This document shows, piece by piece, positions 8,100 to 17,080 of a stretch of 64,000 nucleotides of DNA. The DNA comes from Isoptericola jiangsuensis (GTDB taxonomy: Bacteria > Actinomycetota > Actinomycetes > Actinomycetales > Cellulomonadaceae), in NCBI RefSeq assembly GCF_002563715.1, contig NZ_PDJJ01000001.1, positions 1,860,001 through 1,924,000 on the forward strand. The letters are read 5' to 3'. Every line of letters begins with the position of its first letter. Positions within the stretch are counted from its first letter, which is position 1. Below the pieces are notes generated by a model, which did not search any database, was not told the origin of the DNA, and worked only from the letters and a program-made list of their open reading frames with translations. Position numbers and translations under genes: made by a program.

Positions 8100-8440
8100 T
8101 CACGGGGTGATTTTGCCGGCGACGAGGAGCATGCGGAGGCGGTAGTTGTCGGCAGCGATCGCCCTGCCGAGGCGGTTGCGCTGCCGGTCGGGGAGTCGTT
8201 CGGGTGCGGTGCGCAGGATGTTGCGGATGCCGTAGAGCGGGTCGCCGGCCCGGACTCGGTGGCCGAGGGTGGCCGGTTGGACACGGCGGCGGACTTGTCG
8301 ATGGCCTGACTGGTGAGCTTTACGACGTGGAACGCGTCCAAGACCGCGACGGCGTGGTCGAGATGGTCGTCGATGGCGTTCTCGTAGCCGTGGAATGGGT
8401 CAAGGGTCGCGATCTGAATCGGCTTGGGTTCTGTCCCTGT
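8100..8440 (-). pseudogene. ISL3-family transposase remnant, frameshifted and truncated
   Basis: Reading the minus strand from about 8430, one frame gives PIQIATLDPFHGYENAI and AVAVLDAFHVVKLTSQAID, the conserved DDE core block of ISL3 transposases (DPF.GY...VLDAFHVV.L). Near 8280 the frame shifts and continues as RAGDPLYGIRNILRTAPERL and AIAADNYRLRMLLVAGKITP to a stop at 8100. The N-terminal zinc-finger half is absent. The fragment abuts repeat copy C at 8460, so its 5' end was lost where the repeat begins. 7956-8099 holds nothing that I recognise. Confidence 0.75.
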
Positions 8441-8459
8441 CGAATAGCTGAGTCGGCGG

Positions 8460-8634
8460 GGTGTTCCCGTCGGGAACGATGGCGCACCCCTGAGGACCTC
8501 CCAGGAACCGGCGTGCAAGAGGTTTGCGCAGGTCAGCGGGGTGTTCCTGCTGATCAGAGAGAGGGCGGCGCGGGTTTCAAGTCCCCCTCCGGACACTCGT
8601 TGAGACAGCGACGACGAAGGCCTCCTGGGTCCAC
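8460..8634 (+). repeat. Structured multi-copy repeat, copy C, left part (split by IS30)
   Basis: Same order as copy A: palindrome GTTCCCGTCGGGAAC, a helix that here reads GCAC/GTGC where A and B have GTAC/GTAC, the CAGGTCAG arm, the invariant GGGTTTCAAGTCCCCCTCC and the left arm of the long hairpin (GACGAAGGCCTCCTGG). The copy is cut in the hairpin loop at CCAC 8631-8634 by the IS30 element and resumes at 10102. Confidence 0.8.
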
Positions 8635-10101
8635 GGCCGGTTCTAGCGATCCCCGCAACACCCTGGATTTCAGGGGGTTGCGGGGATCGTGGTTTCACCA
8701 GAGCTCAGGGCGCGGTTCTTCGAGGTCTTCGACGAGGTAGCGAGTGCGACGATCGCGGCGCGCGTGGTCGGGGTGAACAGGCATACGGCTGCCGGGTGGG
8801 TGCGCAAGGCTGGTCGGCGTTCTGAGGGGCAGGGTGGGCGTGGCCCGCATCCGCGCAGGGTCGAGTACGAACAGCTTCGCCGCACGGGTATGTCCCGGCG
8901 GCGGGCCGCGCAGCAGGTCGGGGTCAACGTGCGTACCGCGCTGGACTGGGACGCCGGGGTACGGAAGGCTCGCGGGGCTCGCATCTACCCGGATGGTCGC
9001 CGGGTGGACTACACCACGGGCGTGACGACTCATGTGGAAGTGGCCATCACGCCCTCGCTCGCTGCGCTGGAGGCCGAGCTGGATCCACGGTTCTTGACGT
9101 TGGCGGAGCGGGAGCAGATCGCTGACCTGCGCCGTGAGGGCGCCTCGTTGCGGGCGATCGGGCGGGCGTTGGGGCGCCCGGCCTCGACGATCAAGCGTGA
9201 GATCGACGCCCGGTCGGCCGGCGGGGTCTACCGACCCCATGCGGCCCAGCGGTCCTGGGTGGCGTCTCGGGCGCGCCCCAAGCGGGCCAAGCTCGCCGTG
9301 AATGGTCCGCTGCGCCAGTACGTGACCGCCAAGCTCGCGGTGCGGTGGTCGCCCGAACAGATCTGTCACGCTCTGGTCAAGGAGTATCCGAACGACGAGA
9401 GCATGCGGGTGAGTACCGAGACGATCTACCAGGCGCTCTACGTCCAGGCCCGCGGCGGGCTGCGTCGTGAGGTCGCGGCCGCGCTGCGCACCGGACGCAC
9501 CCGCCGCAAGCCGCGCCGTAGCGCGGAGCAGCGCACGCCCCGGTTCGCCGACGAGATGGTGATGATCTCCGAACGACCGGCCCAGGTCGCCGACCGGGCC
9601 GTGCCCGGCCACTGGGAAGGTGACCTGATCGTGGGTACCGCCTCGCAGTCCGCGATCGTGACCCTGGTGGAACGCACCACCCGCTACGTGCTCCTGGGAC
9701 ACCTGCCCGGTGGACACACCGCCGAGGAGGTCCGCGACGTTCTGGTCCCGCTGATCGGGACCCTGCCCGCGCACCTGCGTGGCTCGCTGACCTGGGACCA
9801 GGGCAGCGAGATGGCCGCCCATCGCCAGTTCACGATGGCCACGAACGTGCCGGTCTACTTCTGCGACCCGCACTCGCCCTGGCAGCGCGGATCGAACGAG
9901 AACACCAACGGTCTGCTGCGTCAGTACTTCCCCAAGGGCACCGACCTGCGGGCCTACGGGCCCGAAGACCTCGAACACGTCGCCCAGGAACTCAACGGCC
10001 GACCACGCAAGACGCTCGACTGGGATACCCCAGCCGAGCGTCTGCGTGGTCTACTGACGGCCACATAACCATCAGGTGTTGCGAGGACCCCTGGAAACCG
10101 C
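8635..10101 (+). mobile_element. Complete IS30-family insertion sequence
   Basis: 1467 bases with imperfect terminal inverted repeats: the left end begins GGCCGGTTCTAGCGATCCCC and the right end, read inwards, begins GCGGTTTCCAGGGGTCCTCG; both then share CGCAACACC. CCAC at 8631-8634 is repeated at 10102-10105. Removing the element and one CCAC restores GGGTCCACAACCAGG, exactly as in the uninterrupted copy B, so this is a four-base target duplication and the insertion is recent. The target is the loop of the terminator-like hairpin of the repeat. Confidence 0.88.
8689..10068 (+). CDS. IS30-family transposase
   Basis: 459 residues from GTG 8689. N-terminal helix-turn-helix segments (ARVVGVNRHTAAGWVRKA and SLRAIGRALGRPASTIKREI) bind the element ends. 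The catalytic triad is visible as D312 (HWEGDLIVG), D370 (LTWDQGSE) and E404 (SNENTNGLLRQYFPKGTD). The 33-residue spacing between D370 and E404 matches the DD(33)E of the IS30 family. The length and all motifs are intact, so the enzyme should be active. It fills almost the whole element. Confidence 0.95.
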   Translation: MVSPELRARFFEVFDEVASATIAARVVGVNRHTAAGWVRKAGRRSEGQGGRGPHPRRVEYEQLRRTGMSRRRAAQQVGVNVRTALDWDAGVRKARGARIYPDGRRVDYTTGVTTHVEVAITPSLAALEAELDPRFLTLAEREQIADLRREGASLRAIGRALGRPASTIKREIDARSAGGVYRPHAAQRSWVASRARPKRAKLAVNGPLRQYVTAKLAVRWSPEQICHALVKEYPNDESMRVSTETIYQALYVQARGGLRREVAAALRTGRTRRKPRRSAEQRTPRFADEMVMISERPAQVADRAVPGHWEGDLIVGTASQSAIVTLVERTTRYVLLGHLPGGHTAEEVRDVLVPLIGTLPAHLRGSLTWDQGSEMAAHRQFTMATNVPVYFCDPHSPWQRGSNENTNGLLRQYFPKGTDLRAYGPEDLEHVAQELNGRPRKTLDWDTPAERLRGLLTAT

Positions 10102-10270
10102 CCACAACCAGGGGGTCTTCTGTCGTATCCGGCCACTTCCTCTGTTCGGGATGTTCCCGAGAGTGTTCCCACGGGAGGGGCTCCGTGTTCCCCTGGGTGT
10201 CCCCGCGTGCCCTCGGCGGGCGGCGTTCTCCTAGGTGGGAGCGGTGTTCGGAGGGGGACGGGCACCCCGA
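10102..10270 (+). repeat. Structured multi-copy repeat, copy C, right part
   Basis: Begins with the CCAC target duplication and the right arm of the long hairpin (CCAGGGGGTCTTCTGTCGT). It then follows copies A and B through TATCCGGCCAC and the palindrome-rich tail (GTTCCCACGGGAGGGG, GCCCTCGGCGG, GGGACGGGCACCCCG). Homology stops near 10270, before the part that carries the small gene in A and B, so copy C lacks that gene. 10271-10436 shows no gene. Confidence 0.75.
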
Positions 10271-10436
10271 TCAGGGGTCTTCCGTAGATGCTCGGCACCC
10301 CCGGCACGCCATGACGTCGAGCAGCTCGGTCGTCGGTGAGTGCTCAGGCGAGCGCCAGTCGCGGGTCGAATGGGCCCGGGTCCTACGACGCCGCTTCGTC
10401 CGGTCCTCACGCCGTCGAGCGGATCCCTGAGGGTGG

Positions 10437-12053
10437 TCAGGCGGGCTGGTGTGCGCGCCGGAGCGCTTCGTGGAGGGATGCGACGACGCTCGCTCCTTCG
10501 CCGGCGGCCGCGGCGACCCGTCGGAGCGAGCCGGCGCGGACGTCCCCGACGGCGAAGACGTTGCGCTGGCTGGTCTCGTACATCAGTGCTCCTGGCCGCG
10601 GGGCTGCGACGTGTGGGTGAGTGAGGACGTATCCGGTGGCGTCGCGTTCGCCGTCGAACATGTCGGCGTGGGGCGTGCCGCCGATCAGGCTGAAGACGCC
10701 AGCCGCGGCCAGAGGTCCGGTCGAGCCTGGCCGGTCGAGGTGGACCTCGAGCCCGTCGATGCTCCCGGTCAGTGCGGTGACCGTCGCGCCGGGCAGGACG
10801 TCGATGGACTCCGAGGCCGTGATGCGGTCCACGAGGTACTGCGACATGCCGGCGCGCAGGTCGCCGGAGCGCAGCACGACGGTGACGTGGCATCCGTGTT
10901 GCGCGAGGAAGACGGCGGCTTGCCCGGCGGAGTTGGCGCCGCCGACCACGACGCACGGGCGTCCGGCGACCAGGCCGGCTTCGACCGCTGTGGCGGCATG
11001 GTGCAGCCCTGCGCCGAGGAACTCTTCCTCGTCGGGTACTCCGAGTCGGCGGTAAGTGACGCCGGTGGCGAGCACGACGGTGCGTGCGGTCAGACGCGCA
11101 CCGGAGCTGAGGTCGACGCGTTGGTGGCCGTCGGCGGTCGGTTCCACCGCGGTCACCCGGGCCGGTGCGAGGAGGTGGGCGCCGAACTTGAGTGCTTGGA
11201 GGGCTGCGCGGGTCGCGAGGTCTGCTCCTGACAGGCCCGCGGGGAATCCGAGGTAGTTCTCGATCCGGCTGGAGGTGCCGGCCTGCCCTCCCGGACCGGT
11301 GGCGTCCACCACGACGGTGCTCAACCCCTCCGAGGCACATCCGACAGCAGCGGCCATACCCGCAGGTCCCGCCCCGACGACGGCCACGTCGAGGACGGGT
11401 GACCCGGAGCCGGGGACGTCGGCCAGGCCCCACCAGGCGGCGACGAACTCGGGCGTGACCTGTGTGGTGACGCCTTGGGCGCGGAACGCGGCCGGCAGGT
11501 CGGCCGCGGTCAGGCCGGCGTGGTCGCAGGCGGTCCGGCCTTGGGGCGATGTCGGTTCGTGCCACCGGTGGGGCACGCTCATCCGGGTGAGGAAGGAACG
11601 CAGCGCGAGTCCTCGCGCCGTGTCCACGCTGCCGACGATCTCGAGGCACTCCGCCGCGTGGTCCAGCAGGTGCTCCCGGCGCCGGGTGAACGTCATCAGC
11701 AGCAGCCGGGCCAGGGCGTCCTCGTGCGCCATGAGTCGCCTCAGGGCGTCGCGCTCGATGTGGATCACCTGCCCGGGCCGGGTCACCCGCACGGTGAGGA
11801 AGGCACGGTGACCCATCAGGAGGTTCACCTCCCCCAGCGGGCTGCGGGGCGCGAACGAGGCCACCACTGCCTCGGCGCGCAGCACGGTGGCCTCGCGAAC
11901 CGCGTCGGCGCTGGCCGACTCGAGCACGAAGAGGGTCCCGGTCCGGTCCCCGGCTCGGCGGAGCACCTCGCCGCTTTCGACGGTGCGGGACTCGCCGTAG
12001 CGGGCAAGGGTCCGCATCTCGGCGTCGGTGAAGGGACGAGGCGCCTCAGACAC
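10437..12053 (-). CDS. Cyclic-nucleotide-binding-domain thioredoxin reductase-like flavoprotein
   Basis: 538 residues from GTG 12053. About residues 1-125 form a cNMP-binding (CRP-like) beta-roll (GTLFVLESASADAV, SPLGEVNLLMGHRAF). The rest is a class II pyridine nucleotide-disulfide reductase fold with FAD motif VAVVGAGPAGMAAAVG, a second Rossmann motif CVVVGGANSAGQAAVFLA and the FAD-binding VFAVGDVRAGSLRRV. The CxxC redox pair of true thioredoxin reductases is absent, as is usual in this cNMP-fused family, so the electron acceptor is unknown. It overlaps the end of the MBL-fold gene by eight bases and is probably co-transcribed with it and the upstream disulfide reductase. Confidence 0.88.
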   Translation of the reverse strand: MSEAPRPFTDAEMRTLARYGESRTVESGEVLRRAGDRTGTLFVLESASADAVREATVLRAEAVVASFAPRSPLGEVNLLMGHRAFLTVRVTRPGQVIHIERDALRRLMAHEDALARLLLMTFTRRREHLLDHAAECLEIVGSVDTARGLALRSFLTRMSVPHRWHEPTSPQGRTACDHAGLTAADLPAAFRAQGVTTQVTPEFVAAWWGLADVPGSGSPVLDVAVVGAGPAGMAAAVGCASEGLSTVVVDATGPGGQAGTSSRIENYLGFPAGLSGADLATRAALQALKFGAHLLAPARVTAVEPTADGHQRVDLSSGARLTARTVVLATGVTYRRLGVPDEEEFLGAGLHHAATAVEAGLVAGRPCVVVGGANSAGQAAVFLAQHGCHVTVVLRSGDLRAGMSQYLVDRITASESIDVLPGATVTALTGSIDGLEVHLDRPGSTGPLAAAGVFSLIGGTPHADMFDGERDATGYVLTHPHVAAPRPGALMYETSQRNVFAVGDVRAGSLRRVAAAAGEGASVVASLHEALRRAHQPA

Positions 12054-12834
12054 GGGTGGGCACTCCCGGGGTCAACCACACGACGCGTTCACGGAGCTGC
12101 TGGTCGGCGGCGTCCAGGACGTGCTGCAGGTCCGCGGCGGGTTCGCTGAAGTGACTCCATCCCTCGTAGTGCACCGGCACCGCACGGCGGGGCCGGACCG
12201 TGCGGACCAGCTCCAGGGCGTCGCGGCCGTCCATGCTGTAACGCAGGGGTCCGGTCAGGGGGAACCGGACACGACCCAGGTGCATGATCATCGTGTCGAT
12301 CGTGAAGCGTCGGGGCACCTCGGCCAGTGCGGGGATCTTGACGGTGTCGCCGGTGATCCAGATCGCGCCGGTGCCGGCGGTCGGCTCGACGACGAAGCCG
12401 ACGACGTCCCCGACGATCGGGCGGCTCCCGGCCGGTCCGTGGCGGCACGGGGTGGCCGTCACGCGCAGCGTCGGCCGGTCGGGGTCGCAGATCTCGGTCG
12501 TCGACCAGGGGTCGAGGCCGGTCACGTTCGGCATCCGCAGCCGGCGGGCCGCCGCCCTGGTGGACACCACGCGCGGGACTTCGGGCAGCAGCCGACGCCC
12601 GGCGTCGTCGAGGTTGTCCGCGTGGTGGTCGTGGCTGAGCAGGACCACGTCGATCGGGGGCAGGTCGTCCACGCCGATGGCCGGACCGGTGAGCTTGACC
12701 GACGAGGTGCCGAACCCGAAGCCGTAGCGGCGCCCGGGCGGGTCGAACGTCGGGTCCACCAGTAGACGCCAGCCGTCGACCTCGATGAGCAGGGTAGGCC
12801 CGCCGATGTGGACGAGTCGCAGTTCTCCGGTCAT
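12046..12834 (-). CDS. MBL-fold metallohydrolase (UlaG/lactonase-like)
   Basis: 262 residues. ATG 12834 is preferred because GGAGAG lies just upstream; another in-frame ATG at 12846 lacks an RBS. The metal-binding motif appears as LLSHDHHADNLDD (HxHxDN, with Asn where most relatives have His), after the strand LRLVHIGGPTLLIEVDGWRLLVDPTFDP typical of UlaG-like proteins. Further possible ligands are in ATPCRHGPAG, WITGDTV and VPVHYEGW. It likely hydrolyses an ester or lactone or a phosphodiester in the cytoplasm; the substrate cannot be read. It lies between two flavoprotein genes and overlaps the downstream one. Confidence 0.87.
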   Translation of the reverse strand: MTGELRLVHIGGPTLLIEVDGWRLLVDPTFDPPGRRYGFGFGTSSVKLTGPAIGVDDLPPIDVVLLSHDHHADNLDDAGRRLLPEVPRVVSTRAAARRLRMPNVTGLDPWSTTEICDPDRPTLRVTATPCRHGPAGSRPIVGDVVGFVVEPTAGTGAIWITGDTVKIPALAEVPRRFTIDTMIMHLGRVRFPLTGPLRYSMDGRDALELVRTVRPRRAVPVHYEGWSHFSEPAADLQHVLDAADQQLRERVVWLTPGVPTRV

Positions 12835-12896
12835 GGCTCTCTCCATGGATGCGCGGCGTGCTGGCGAGACAGGGCAGATGTCGGTGGGCGGCTTCG

Positions 12897-14304
12897 TCAC
12901 AGCTGGGCTCGGGCGGCCTCCAGCAGTCGCAGCCACACCTCCGACACGGTAGGGAAGGGCGGCACGACGCTCCACAGGTGCCGCAGGTCCACGGCCGTGG
13001 TGATCGCGAGGGTGGCGGCGTAGAGCAGCTCGCTCGCTCCCGGGCCGACGAAGGTCGCGCCCCGAAGCCGCCGGCTGGACGGCTCGACGACGAGCTGCGC
13101 CCAGCCCCGGTAGGTGGGATCGAGCAGGGTTGCTCCAGCCAGGTTCGCCGGGTCGTACTCGACGGCCACGACGTCGCGATGCCCGCGAGCCTGCGCGAGC
13201 GTCTCTCCCACGGTGGCGACCTCCGGATCGGTGAAGACGACCTGCGGCACCGCGGGCTGGTGGACGGGGTGGGCCCGGTGCCCACGGGTCCTCGTGGCGG
13301 CGGCGCCCGAAGCGGCGTGCGATGTCCTCACCGGCGATACGGCCCTGATGCTTGCCCATGTGGGTGAGCATGCCCGGGCCGCCGTTGATGTCGCCGACGG
13401 CGTACAGCCAGTCCTGGGCACCTCCGACGCGCATGGCGTCGTCGACGGTCATCGTGTCCGGGTCGATCTGGACCGCCGCGAGCCCGGCGTCGTGGCGGCG
13501 CGGGATGCGCCCGGTGGCGACCATGACCTCGTCGGCCCACACCGCGTGCCCGTCGTCGAGGATCACCTCGACGGCCGTGCCGTGGCTGACCGTGCGCGCC
13601 ACCGACGAGCACCGCACGTCGACGCCGGCCCCGACCAGCGCGTCCAGGACCAGCTGGGAGGCGCGCGGCTCAAGCTTCGACAGAAGGCGGTCGCCGGGTT
13701 CGAGCAGCGTGACCTCCGAGCCGAGGCCGGACAGCCAGGTCGCGGCCTCGCAGCCCACCACGCCGCCGCCGATGATGACGATCGACCGGGGCGCGCTGGT
13801 CATGGCCGTCGCCTCGTCGGAGGTCCACGGTTCGGACTCGGCCAGTCCCGGGATGTCGGGGATGTGGGGAGTGCTGCCCGTGGCCAGGACGACTGCGTGG
13901 CGGGCCGTGACGTCGACGGCAGTGCCCGAGGTCTGGGTCACACGCACCTGCCGGGTGCCTTGGAGCGTGCCGTGACCACGCAGCACGACCAGGCCCTCGC
14001 CCGTGGCCCAGGCGACCTGGGCGTCGTCGACGTGGCGGTGCACGACGGCGTCCCGGTGGCGCAGCACCGCCGCGATGTCGTGCACCTCGGCTCTCACGCC
14101 GGGCACCCGGCGGGCCTGAGCCGCGGCGGCCACCGGGCGCAGCAACGCCTTGCTGGGCATGCACGCCCAGTAGGAGCATGCACCGCCCACCAGGGCGCCC
14201 TCCACGACGGCGACCGTCAGTCCCGTGTGCTGCGCGGCGTACTGCGCTGCGGTCTCACCTGCTGATCCGCCGCCCAGCACCACCACGTCGTACTCCTCAC
14301 TCAT
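12897..14304 (-). pseudogene. Dihydrolipoamide dehydrogenase-like flavoprotein, frameshifted
   Basis: From ATG 14304 the protein has the FAD motif VVVLGGGSAGETAAQYAA, a redox disulfide motif GGACSYWACMPSKALLRP, the NAD(P) motif SIVIIGGGVVGCEAATWL and the second FAD motif LYAVGDINGGPGMLTHMGKHQG. Around 13283-13290 the frame breaks after RFGRRRHEDPWAP. The C-terminal dimerisation domain continues in another frame as HPVHQPAVPQVVFTDPEVATVG to EVWLRLLEAARAQL, stopping at 12897. A one-base change restores a full-length enzyme of about 469 residues. It may be a real mutation or an assembly error in a C/G run. In the existing frame translation would run on through the MBL gene. Confidence 0.8.
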
Positions 14305-14403
14305 GGCCCACCTCCTGGTGCGTCGGGCTAGCGGGGTGCCGCGGTGACCGGCAGCACCTCCGGGTCGTCGAAGGGCCGCCGGCCGCCGCGCAGGTTGGCC
14401 TTC

Positions 14404-15234
14404 TCAGGCTGGAGTGAGCCAGGGTCGGCCCGTCTTGGCGTGCTCGAGGCCCCAGGTCAGGGCGTGGTCGGCCACCGCCTCCCAGCCAGGGGCTCCGCAG
14501 GTCCAGTGGTCGCGTCCCTCGAACTCGTGGTAGTCGGTCAGGGCCGGCGAGTGCTTGTAGTGCGACGCGTTGGCCTTGTTCACCGACGGCGGCATGATGT
14601 GGTCCTTCTCGCCGGCGATGAACAGCAGCGGGGCCCGGTCAGCCTTGTAGTCGACCCACGTGTCCTGGTGACCAGGCTTGAAGTTGGCGATCCGACCGCA
14701 CTCCCACACCCAGAAGCCCGGGGCCGCGATGGCGTAGCGGTCCCAGATCTCCTTCGACTGCTGCGCGGTGAGTGTGTTGGTGAACGCGTAGTGGAACTCC
14801 TCGGGGGTGAAGCCCACGGCCTTGCGCCGGTTGGAGGGGTTCTTCAGAGCGGGGAAGAGTGACCTTGCCTGGGACACCGGGTTGACGCGCACTCCCTCGG
14901 TCGGCGCGGAGTCGATGACCACGCCTGCTGAGCCGAGCCCGCGGGCAAGGAGCAGCTGGGTCAGGGTGCCACCGAAGGAGTGACCCATGATGATCGGCGG
15001 GGTCTCGACGGATTCGACGACCTTCGTGAGGTGGTCGACGGTCGCCTCGACCGTGAGGTTCGCGATGATCTCCGGTCGCCGACGGAGCTCCTCGACCTCG
15101 ACCTCGAACCCCGGGTAGGCGGGGGCGAGGACTCGCATGCCCTTGGCCTGGTAGTAGCTGATCCAGTCCTCCCAGCTGCGCGGGGTGACCCAGAGTCCGT
15201 GGACGAGGACGACGGTGTCGGGTGCGGTGTTCAT
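14404..15234 (-). CDS. Alpha/beta hydrolase
   Basis: 276 residues from ATG 15234. The oxyanion segment VVLVHGLWVTPRSWEDW is followed by nucleophile elbow GHSFGG with Ser86. The acid is probably the Asp in FIAGEKDHIMPP, and the His lies in EFEGRDHWTCGAPGW. There is no signal peptide, so it is cytoplasmic. The substrate is unknown; the class includes esterases and lactone or epoxide hydrolases. It follows the second hydrolase gene by 30 bases on the same strand, probably one transcript. The 99 bases between it and the flavoprotein gene hold no supported gene. Confidence 0.88.
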   Translation of the reverse strand: MNTAPDTVVLVHGLWVTPRSWEDWISYYQAKGMRVLAPAYPGFEVEVEELRRRPEIIANLTVEATVDHLTKVVESVETPPIIMGHSFGGTLTQLLLARGLGSAGVVIDSAPTEGVRVNPVSQARSLFPALKNPSNRRKAVGFTPEEFHYAFTNTLTAQQSKEIWDRYAIAAPGFWVWECGRIANFKPGHQDTWVDYKADRAPLLFIAGEKDHIMPPSVNKANASHYKHSPALTDYHEFEGRDHWTCGAPGWEAVADHALTWGLEHAKTGRPWLTPA

Positions 15235-15264
15235 GACGACTCTCCCTTCTGGTGGTTCGATCGG

Positions 15265-16092
15265 TCAGGAGCTGATGAAGTCGAGCAGGTCGGCGTGGAG
15301 CCGGTCCCGGTCGGTGTCGGGCAGCGTGTGCCCGCTGCCCTCGTAGACCTTCAGCACGGCGCCGTCGACGAGCTCTGCCGAGCGCTTCCCGCCGACCTCG
15401 AAGGGCACGATCTGGTCGTCGTCGCCGTGGATGACGAGGACGGGGACGTCGAGCTTGTCCAGGTCGGGGCGGAAGTCCGTCTCGGAGAACGCGGCGATGC
15501 ACTCGTAGGCGGCGCGGTGCCCGCTGGCCATGCCCTGCAGCCAGAACGCGTCACGGAAGCCCTGGTCGATGTCACCGTTGCGGTTGTGGCCGAAGAAGGG
15601 TCCGTCGGCCAAGTCGCGGTACAGCTGGGACCGGTTGGCGGCCTCGCCGGCGCGGATCGCGTCGAACACGCTGATGTCCAGGCCCTCGGGGTTGTCGTCG
15701 CGCTTGAGCATCAGCGGTGGGACGGCCGAGACCAGGACGACCTTGGCGACGCGGGCACTGGAGTGCCGTCCGACGTAGTGCACGATCTCCCCGCCGCCGG
15801 TGGAGTGCCCGACGAGGGTGATGTCGTGCAGGTCGAGGGAGTCGATGAGGCAGGCGAGGTCGTCGGCGTAGGTGTCCATCTCGTTGCCCTGCCATGTCTG
15901 GGTCGAGCGGCCGTGCCCGCGGCGGTCGTGCGTGATGGCGCGGTATCCGTTTTCGGCCAGGAAGCGGGCGGTTGCTTCCCACGCGTCGGCGTTGAGGGGC
16001 CAGCCGTGGCTGAGCAGCACGGGCTTGGCGTCGGTGTCGCCGTAGTCCTTGTAGAAGATCAGGGCTCCGTCGTCGGTGATCACGGTAGGCAT
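15265..16092 (-). CDS. Alpha/beta hydrolase, cofactor-free chloroperoxidase-like
   Basis: 275 residues from ATG 16092, with GAAGGAGAGCGCC upstream. [35 protein letters not shown] with Ser97, a C-terminal [11 protein letters not shown] and the catalytic His in YEGSGHTLP match non-haem chloroperoxidase/esterase proteins of the alpha/beta hydrolase fold. These are usually esterases in vivo. It is first in a minus-strand group with the hydrolase at 14404, and the LuxR regulator gene ends 65 bases upstream, a likely local regulator. Confidence 0.9.
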   Translation of the reverse strand: MPTVITDDGALIFYKDYGDTDAKPVLLSHGWPLNADAWEATARFLAENGYRAITHDRRGHGRSTQTWQGNEMDTYADDLACLIDSLDLHDITLVGHSTGGGEIVHYVGRHSSARVAKVVLVSAVPPLMLKRDDNPEGLDISVFDAIRAGEAANRSQLYRDLADGPFFGHNRNGDIDQGFRDAFWLQGMASGHRAAYECIAAFSETDFRPDLDKLDVPVLVIHGDDDQIVPFEVGGKRSAELVDGAVLKVYEGSGHTLPDTDRDRLHADLLDFISS

Positions 16093-16157
16093 GGCGCTCT
16101 CCTTCGAAAGTGGTCCATCGTGGATCTTCAGCGTGGCCCGACGTTCCGGGGCATGAA

Positions 16158-16886
16158 TCACGCGTACTGCGTAGTGGCGACCCTTCTGCTCGCCCCTGCG
16201 GTGGGCTCGGCGGCGCGCGCGGGTGGCAGTGCGGACAGGTGGTGGCGGAGCTCTCGTCGGCCGGTGACCTGCAGCTTCTGGTAGATCTTTCGCAGGTGGT
16301 AGTCGACCGTGTGCGGACTGATGTGCAGCTCGCTGGCGATCTCGAGGTTGGTCGCGCCGGCAGCTGCTCGTGCGGCGACCCTCGCCTCCTGCTCCGTGAG
16401 CTCGCGGCCGTAGCGTGAGGTCCGTTCCTGGGTGCAGATGCTGAGCTCGAGTTCGGCGCGGCGGCGCAGGTCGCAGGTGAGGGTGTCCCGGGCCCTGGTG
16501 AGCTGTTCCACGGCTTCGGCACGACGCCGCTGACGGCGCAGCCACTCCCCGTAGTGCAGCCGTGTCTTACCTATTTCCTCGTCAGCCACGACGATCGCGA
16601 ACAGGGTCAGTGCCGTGACGAAGAGCGCTTCAGAGCATTCTTCGTCGGCCAGCAAAGCGGCGCACCGGGCGTGGATGCCGTGCACGAGCGGGGAGCCGAC
16701 CGCCCGGGCCATCGTGGCCAGGCACACCATGGCGCGCAGGGCCTCACCGGAGCGATCCGAGCGGACCGAGGAGTCGACGACGTCCGCGAGGACCAGGCAG
16801 GACGTCTCGACCGCCGGGAGCAGGTCCGCGAGACGTTGCATGCCGGCCTCGGAACTCACCACTGGTTGATCGCCTTCGGTTCGCAT
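16158..16886 (-). CDS. LuxR-family transcriptional regulator
   Basis: 242 residues from ATG 16886, with GGGAGGAG five bases upstream. About residues 1-165 are helical and TPR-like ([40 protein letters not shown]). The C-terminus is a clear LuxR-type [28 protein letters not shown], then [20 protein letters not shown]. It lacks the ATP-binding domain of large LAL regulators and looks like only their C-terminal arm. It is divergent from the AfsR-like gene at 17081 with a 194-base shared upstream region and sits just before the hydrolase/flavoprotein group. Confidence 0.88.
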   Translation of the reverse strand: MRTEGDQPVVSSEAGMQRLADLLPAVETSCLVLADVVDSSVRSDRSGEALRAMVCLATMARAVGSPLVHGIHARCAALLADEECSEALFVTALTLFAIVVADEEIGKTRLHYGEWLRRQRRRAEAVEQLTRARDTLTCDLRRRAELELSICTQERTSRYGRELTEQEARVAARAAAGATNLEIASELHISPHTVDYHLRKIYQKLQVTGRRELRHHLSALPPARAAEPTAGASRRVATTQYA

Positions 16887-17080
16887 CGCATCTCCTCCCG
16901 CGCAGTGCCGCCTCGGCTTCACACGAGGAGGTCTCGTCGCTCGCCCAGGAGCCTGCTGGTCGTTGAGATCAGGTGGTTGTCGCCACCGTAGGAAGACGCG
17001 ATGGCCGATCACTTCCTGATCACTTCCCGAGCACGCCGGTGGGCTCGCGCGGCTTCGGGTGGATGGGCGATGATTGGCGC

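Noticed and set aside
12046-14304. One 752-residue open frame joining a flavoprotein and an MBL protein
   Set aside because: The middle part is out of frame relative to the conserved C-terminal flavoprotein domain; it is a chimera made by a one-base shift, not a natural fusion.
14328-14403. Short open tail reading EKANLRGGRRPFDDPEV
   Set aside because: Too short and without a start; it may be a relic of a lost gene but cannot be supported.
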